Below are positions 14,748 through 18,534 of a DNA stretch of 18,534 nucleotides, in pieces (positions within the stretch are counted from its first letter, which is position 1; each line of letters begins with the position of its first letter). This DNA comes from Mailhella sp. (GTDB taxonomy: Bacteria; Desulfobacterota; Desulfovibrionia; Desulfovibrionales; Desulfovibrionaceae): positions 1 through 18,534 of the forward strand of contig JAGAZG010000230.1 of assembly GCA_017940105.1 (NCBI GenBank). Reading direction: 5' to 3'. The notes below the pieces were generated by a model. The model saw nothing but the letters and a program-made list of their open reading frames with translations. It was not told where the DNA came from and ran no database searches. The position numbers and the translations under genes were made by a program.

Positions 14748-15234
14748 CTATTTTGCCAGCTTGACGCAGCATTCCTTTTTCCAGAACGCCATGCCATATT
14801 TGAGGGCTGTCTTGATTTGCGGTGACAGGCCGGCGGCATATTTTTTCTCTTCGATCTGAGCCAGGGCTTCTTCGGCTTTTTGATCCAGGTCTTCATATTC
14901 TGGAGCGTATTTCAGTTCAATGATAATGGCGCGATTATTAAGGCCATCTTCAACGGTAATGTCAGTTCGCCCAAGGCCATTTTCACGGTTGGATTTGATG
15001 GCCATGCCGGCTCCGCGTATCAGGCCGGCAAGAAATCCATGGTAAAAGCTTTCCTGGCCGTCATGGTAGCTGATGGTTTCGTACAATATATCCCGCATCA
15101 TGCTTTGCATGGTTTCTGCGTCGCCATTCCAGGCTGCGCTCATGAACAACGGCAGGTCGCGCTTTTTCAGCGATGCATTGAACCAGGCCGTAACCGTAGA
15201 GATGAAAATCTCACGGACTTCCTTATTGGGGATC
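14748..15234 (-). pseudogene. C-terminal PD-(D/E)XK nuclease domain of a DUF1703/AAA-ATPase-like protein (5' truncated)
   Basis: From about TIPNKEVREIFISTV to the stop, the frame matches the C-terminal nuclease domain of AAA-ATPase-like/DUF1703 proteins: MKRDLPLF-type helices, then GLGRTDI and IIIELKYAPEYED, the D...ExK metal-binding core. The N-terminal ATPase part is missing. At about 15234 the homology stops abruptly and the sequence becomes the antisense of a DNA methyltransferase tail. The open frame continues to an ATG at 15272 inside that foreign DNA, so a 174-residue chimeric protein could still be made. Full-length relatives are about 500-550 residues and common, often multicopy, in gut anaerobes. 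This copy is most likely a remnant created by recombination. Confidence 0.75.
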
Positions 15235-15424
15235 GTCCTGGACTGCTTCGCGGGCTCCAACGCCACCGCCATTGCGTGCGAAAAAAGCCGGGCGCGTGGC
15301 CCGGATGATGGAGCTTGACCCGAAGTACGCCGACGTCATCGTAAGGCGCTGGCAGGAATTTTCGGGAAAAAAGGCGGTCACGGAATTGGACGGCGTTGAG
15401 TTTGATGCCCGTAGCGTATCTTAG
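15235..15424 (+). pseudogene. Frameshifted C-terminal remnant of a phage-type DNA methyltransferase
   Basis: On the plus strand a short fragment reads VLDCFAGSNATAIACEK, a worn form of the DPFAGSGTTAIACE SAM-binding motif. After a change of frame it continues as KKAGRVARMMELDPKYADVIVRRWQEFSGKKAVTELDG to a TAG at 15422. The frame change falls in a run of six A at 15281-15286, and removing one A restores CEKAGRVARMMELD. This is the tail of N6/N4-type DNA methylases found in prophages and with ParB-like domains. The rest of the gene is absent. It lies antisense between two DUF1703 pieces, so it arrived or was left behind by rearrangement. No function is expected. Confidence 0.8.
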
Positions 15425-15470
15425 AAAATAGAGCCGTGAACCTTGGTTTCTTGTTTTCGAGCAGACATCA

Positions 15471-16275
15471 TCATTTTTTAAAAATCCAGCTGCCAGTTTT
15501 TTTGGAACCGCTTCTCTCAATTATCCCTTTTTTCTTGAGAGAATCAATGGATCTTTGGACAGTCCTTACCGTTTTGGAAACTCTTTCTGCCAATTCATCG
15601 CGAGTCATGTCAGGATTTGTTTTCAATAACGCTAAGATAGACATTTCAGTTCCATTTAAAGTGACATTTATAGGGACATTTAAAGTGACATCAATGGGCT
15701 GGGAACGGTAAATGACAGCCTTGAAGCCCAACTCCGAGTTTTCAAAGCTGTATCTAATCCCGGCATCCCTGCATAGTGCATTCACTCGCTTGAGTCCACT
15801 TCCAAATTCTTCTATCCGCTTTCCAACATACAAAGTCTTCGCTATCAATTCATTCCTCAGAACGGAAGGCAGGTTTTTTTTGATGTAGTCAGATGGGCTG
15901 TACGGATTGGCCGATGCGTTCCTCTGCAGGTCATCAACATATAAAAGCACATCCCAGGGGCAGTATATTTCATCGCCATTGCCAAAGTGGTAGCCATCAT
16001 ACCATTTTTGGATTTCTTCTTTTTTATTGGTAAGTCCGGCTTTTGCAAGCATTTCGTCGACTTCATCTGACGTGAAGCCGAATTTATCAGCATACTGAAC
16101 ATCAGAAATGCCATAGCATCTGAAGTTGTTCAAACCTGTAAAGATGCTTTCCCTGGCAATGCGCAGGCAGCCAGTCAGCACTGCAAACTTGAGGGATGGA
16201 TTGGTTTTGAGCGCGGCACCAAGCATGCTGCGCATAAAGCCGACCATTTCATTGTAATAGCCACGGCCTGCTCCT
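15471..16275 (-). pseudogene. Chimeric ORF: DUF1703 AAA-ATPase fragment joined to COG2865-type regulator C-terminus
   Basis: An open frame with first ATG at 16247 gives 258 residues from two unrelated sources. Residues 1-125 (MVGFMRSMLGAALKTN, FAVLTGCLRIARESIFTGLNNF, KWYDGYHFGNGDEIYCPWDVL) are the middle of a DUF1703 AAA-ATPase. Homology starts a few codons earlier (GYYNE) and an in-frame TAA lies just upstream, so the Walker A part is lost. From about residue 130 the sequence becomes the C-terminus of an ATP-binding COG2865 regulator: SVLRNELIAKTLYVGKRIEEFGSGLKRV, a VTLNVPINVTLN repeat, then a winged helix (TRDELAERVSKTVRTVQRSIDSLKKKGIIER). There is no clear ribosome site at the ATG. It is probably a dead fusion, although the frame is intact. 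Confidence 0.75.
15653..15691 (-). repeat. 15-bp direct repeat coding VTLN units
   Basis: CATTTAAAGTGACAT occurs at 15653-15667 and again at 15677-15691, a 24-bp period. In protein it gives VTLN-VPIN-VTLN just before the winged helix. Such V-T/P-x-N repeats are a known habit of COG2865-type regulators and vary in number between copies. Confidence 0.7.
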
Positions 16276-16353
16276 TGCGATTATCTCTTCTTGCCTATGC
16301 TATCTTACCGGCATCACATTGAACAATCAAGCATGGCTGCGATCCTGCCTTTT

Positions 16354-17670
16354 TCACGGCAGCGTTCTGCCCTCCTGCAGGCCAGGATGCAGCTCGCCCA
16401 TGGCCTCGTACAGGCGGGCCAGTGCAAGCAGGCATTCAGCCCTGGCGGAAATTTCGGCAAGCTCTGCATCAGAAAGAGATGACTGTGCCGTCAGCAGTTC
16501 AAGATACGTGCCAGTCTGCACTTCTTCGTAGCGCATGCGCGCATTTTCATAGGACTCTCTTGCAGAAACCACAGCCTTTTCGGCCACCTTTACGGTGCGG
16601 TAAGAATCCTGCGCCGTGATCAGGCAGGAGCGCACGGCATACGCGCTGTTATTGACGGCGTCGCGCACGGCGGCTTCCATGGCATCGACCTGATGCCTGG
16701 CCTGCTGCGTCAGATGCAGACGCCGCCCGCTTGTAAACAGCGTCCAGCTCAATGTGAGCCCCACATTGGCGTAGGCATAGTCTTTTTTTGCATACTTGCC
16801 CCCGGAGGCATCAAGGCGGCTGCCGCTGGTAGTCCAGCCTAGCACAGCGGAAACCTGCGGCCAGAAAGAACCCCTGACAATGCCCAGGTCTTTGCCGGCG
16901 ATCTCTGCCGATTTGCGGGCCAGAAGCAAATCTGGGCGGTGCTCCAGCGCAAATGCCAGGCATTGCTCAAGCGTGCGGCTGAACGGCCTTATATCAAGCC
17001 GGCCAAGGTACTCCACTGGTTCTGCCGGGGGTAGATCCAGCAAGGTGTTCAAACGGGTGCGGCACACGTCGCGTTCGTTCTCATGACTGATGAGCGCGGC
17101 TTCTGCGCGGGCGACCTCAACTTCTGCCTGCAGCATGTCAAGCCTGGGCTTAAGGCCTATCTGCCATGCGGTCTTTGCCATGGCAAGCTGGCTGCGTGCC
17201 CTTTCCAGTGAGCGCCTGCCGCTGCGTATGCTCTCTTGCGCCCTGATATGCGCAAGAAAAGCCTGCTGAACCTGCAGGACTATGGAAAGCCGCCGGGCTT
17301 CAAGCTGAAGCTGCTGGCTTTCTGCCTGAAGCCTTGCCTTCTGATAAGTATTTAATAGCTGAAATCCGGTGAACAGCGGTTGAGAAAGGCGCACTGTCAG
17401 CGATGCCGCACCGTGCTCCGCACGCGAAGGCCTGTCTTTGTTGTAGCGGTCATATCCGTATGTGGCGGCTGCCGTGGGGCCAAACGAACTTCTGGCGGCC
17501 TGGCGCGCCGATTCTGCAGCTGCAGCGCTGTGCCTTGCGCTTTCTACAGAAGGATTGCGCTCAAGGGCGCGCATGACCGCCCCTTCCATGTCATAGCGCT
17601 GCATGGCTGCCGCACTGCATGGCTGGATTAAAAAAAAGGCAATGGAAATGGCAACAAAAAGACGCCGCAT
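16354..17670 (-). CDS. TolC-family outer-membrane efflux/secretion protein
   Basis: The protein has 438 residues, usual for the family. A signal peptide (about 1-21, MRRLFVAISIAFFLIQPCSA) is followed by two homologous alpha-helical/beta repeats: MEGAVMRALERNPSVESARHS at the first repeat and LEQCLAFALEHRPDLLLARKSAE at the second, each with long alanine-rich amphipathic helices and beta segments (LTVRLSQPLFTGFQ; VGLTLSWTLFTSGRR). It would form a trimeric channel-tunnel through the outer membrane. No adaptor protein or inner-membrane pump gene is adjacent, so its partner lies elsewhere or was lost with the rearranged region that follows its 3' end. Start ATG 17670 has only a weak ribosome site. 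There is no lipobox at the signal-peptide cysteine. Confidence 0.92.
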   Translation of the reverse strand: MRRLFVAISIAFFLIQPCSAAAMQRYDMEGAVMRALERNPSVESARHSAAAAESARQAARSSFGPTAAATYGYDRYNKDRPSRAEHGAASLTVRLSQPLFTGFQLLNTYQKARLQAESQQLQLEARRLSIVLQVQQAFLAHIRAQESIRSGRRSLERARSQLAMAKTAWQIGLKPRLDMLQAEVEVARAEAALISHENERDVCRTRLNTLLDLPPAEPVEYLGRLDIRPFSRTLEQCLAFALEHRPDLLLARKSAEIAGKDLGIVRGSFWPQVSAVLGWTTSGSRLDASGGKYAKKDYAYANVGLTLSWTLFTSGRRLHLTQQARHQVDAMEAAVRDAVNNSAYAVRSCLITAQDSYRTVKVAEKAVVSARESYENARMRYEEVQTGTYLELLTAQSSLSDAELAEISARAECLLALARLYEAMGELHPGLQEGRTLP

Positions 17671-17782
17671 CGTATAGCCATCGCATTTAAAAGGATGATT
17701 GCAGAATCATGGCTTGCCGTAGCTTACGGCATGGATTGGCGGCTGGTCAAGTTTTTGAGCCGCCTTGCCGCACGGATGCGGC

Positions 17783-17813
17783 AAAAAAAAAGCCCGCTGG
17801 AAACAGCCGGCTT
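17783..17813 (-). terminator. Rho-independent terminator of the downstream-reading dehydrogenase gene
   Basis: Read on the minus strand, a 10-bp stem with one mismatch (17790-17799 pairing with 17804-17813, loop tttc) runs into nine U residues (A-run 17783-17791). It lies about 130 nt past the dehydrogenase stop. On the plus strand the same stem is followed by cttttt, so it could stop transcription both ways. Confidence 0.8.
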
Positions 17814-17891
17814 CTTTTTCTGCCTGCCGCCGCACGCAGACACATGCGAGGGATTCATGCGCCCGCGAGCAGTGCGGCTCCAGTCTGCGGA

Positions 17892-17929
17892 GCTTTGGCC
17901 CAGGCGTGAGGGATGCGCCCGGCCAAAGC
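17892..17929 (-). other. Second hairpin directly after the dehydrogenase stop
   Basis: Arms gctttggcc (17892-17900) and ggccaaagc (17921-17929) are perfect complements, with an inner ggcg/cgcc pairing possible in the 20-nt loop. It begins 14 nt beyond the stop codon and lacks a U-run. It may protect the mRNA end upstream of the true terminator. Confidence 0.45.
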
Positions 17930-17942
17930 CCGCCCTGAAATT

Positions 17943-18534
17943 TTACTTGTCAAAGGTGAAGGCTACGCGCACAAGGTCTTCCTTACGCTTATCCACCAGT
18001 TCAAAAGCTTCGGGAGCCTTTTCGATGGGGAAGCTATGCGTAATGAAGTTGGCGATGCGCGGATGAACCTTTTCGGCCAGTGAGGTGGCGATGCGGAAGT
18101 CTTCTTCATCATACGTCACGCAGCCGATGATGTCCTGCTCGCGCAGCTGCGACTTTTCAATCTCAAAGGTCACGGGGCCGGTGTACGAAGCGATGATGGC
18201 GATGTTGCCGAGCTTTCTGACGGCCTGGACGGTTTCGTCAAGAAGCTTGGGAGCGGCCACGCAGAGGATGCCGTGGTCAACGCCGACGCCGTCGGTGACG
18301 CTCTTGACAAAGTCCACCATGGAACCTTCTTTGGAATTGAACACATGGGTCGCGCCGACCTGTTTGGCGCGCTCCAGGTTGTAATCAAGAATGTCGGTGG
18401 TGATGATGGTCGTCGCGCCGGCTTCTTTGGCGGCCAGGGTGGCCATAAGGCCGATGGCGCCGCTGCCCACGACAAGCACGGAATCGCCCATTTTCACGCC
18501 GGCCTTGCGCACGCCATGAATGCCCACGGCGAAG
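17943..18534 (-). CDS. Zinc-type medium-chain alcohol/polyol dehydrogenase, C-terminal part (5' end beyond window)
   Basis: The frame is open from the window edge to the stop at 17943 and gives about 197 C-terminal residues of a protein normally near 350 long. The NAD(P)-binding Rossmann domain is complete: VGIHGVRKAGVKMGDSVLVVGSGAIGLMATLAA with GxGxxG, then TTIITTDILDYNLERAKQVGA, where the aspartate after the second strand points to NAD. The closing HPRIANFITHSFPIEKAPEAFELVDKRKEDLVRVAF matches sorbitol/threonine-dehydrogenase-like MDR enzymes. The zinc-binding catalytic domain lies outside the window, so zinc ligands cannot be checked and the substrate (alcohol, polyol or threonine) is unknown. 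Two hairpins follow the stop. Confidence 0.9.
   Translation of the reverse strand, partial: FAVGIHGVRKAGVKMGDSVLVVGSGAIGLMATLAAKEAGATTIITTDILDYNLERAKQVGATHVFNSKEGSMVDFVKSVTDGVGVDHGILCVAAPKLLDETVQAVRKLGNIAIIASYTGPVTFEIEKSQLREQDIIGCVTYDEEDFRIATSLAEKVHPRIANFITHSFPIEKAPEAFELVDKRKEDLVRVAFTFDK

Noticed and set aside
1..18534. tRNA genes, rRNA, CRISPR arrays and complete insertion sequences
   Set aside because: No cloverleaf, regular repeat-spacer pattern, transposase motif or terminal inverted repeats were found on either strand.

Overview
This window looks like a chromosomal stretch from a Gram-negative bacterium of moderately high GC. It has signal-peptide secretion, a TolC-type outer-membrane protein and a periplasmic binding protein. 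Protein style and gene content (tripartite tricarboxylate transporter, amino-acid transporters, orphan AAA-ATPase/DUF1703 debris, a phage-type methylase remnant) remind me of gut Desulfovibrionaceae such as Bilophila or Desulfovibrio. That placement is an impression: there is no rRNA or other marker gene here.

Region 1 (about 1-4467, minus strand) is a catabolic operon. In transcription order it encodes a DapA-family lyase/deaminase, a DAO-type flavoprotein, a proline racemase-family epimerase, a small [2Fe-2S] protein and an FAD/NAD(P) oxidoreductase cut by the window edge. Together they match the epimerase, three-subunit D-hydroxyproline dehydrogenase and pyrroline-4-hydroxy-2-carboxylate deaminase of trans-4-hydroxy-L-proline breakdown. 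GC-rich hairpins sit in every intercistronic gap of this operon. Upstream on the same strand (4555-6108) lies an orphan protein that looks like a type I restriction HsdM domain without a catalytic motif, fused to an HsdS-like recognition half.

Region 2 (6109-11320, plus strand) starts with an AT-rich divergent control region. A ttt/tct-type operon follows: a cysteine-poor thioredoxin-fold protein, TctB, TctA, TctC and a cytoplasmic sulfatase-like hydrolase. A UUCG hairpin closes it. The layout suggests import of an organic anion, perhaps a sulfate or phosphate ester, followed by intracellular hydrolysis. The hydrolase has Thr where sulfatases carry the formylglycine Cys/Ser.

Region 3 (11346-14743, plus strand) holds two DMT-superfamily transporters, the second a clear YddG relative, and the Na+/serine-threonine symporter SstT with a long hairpin terminator.

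Region 4 (14748-16275) is a gene graveyard. It contains the nuclease half of a DUF1703 protein, an antisense frameshifted tail of a DNA methyltransferase, and an ORF that joins a DUF1703 ATPase piece to the C-terminus of a COG2865-type regulator.

Region 5 (16354-18534, minus strand) contains a TolC-family outer-membrane protein, an intergenic region with a strong terminator, and the C-terminal half of a zinc-type alcohol/polyol dehydrogenase cut by the window end.
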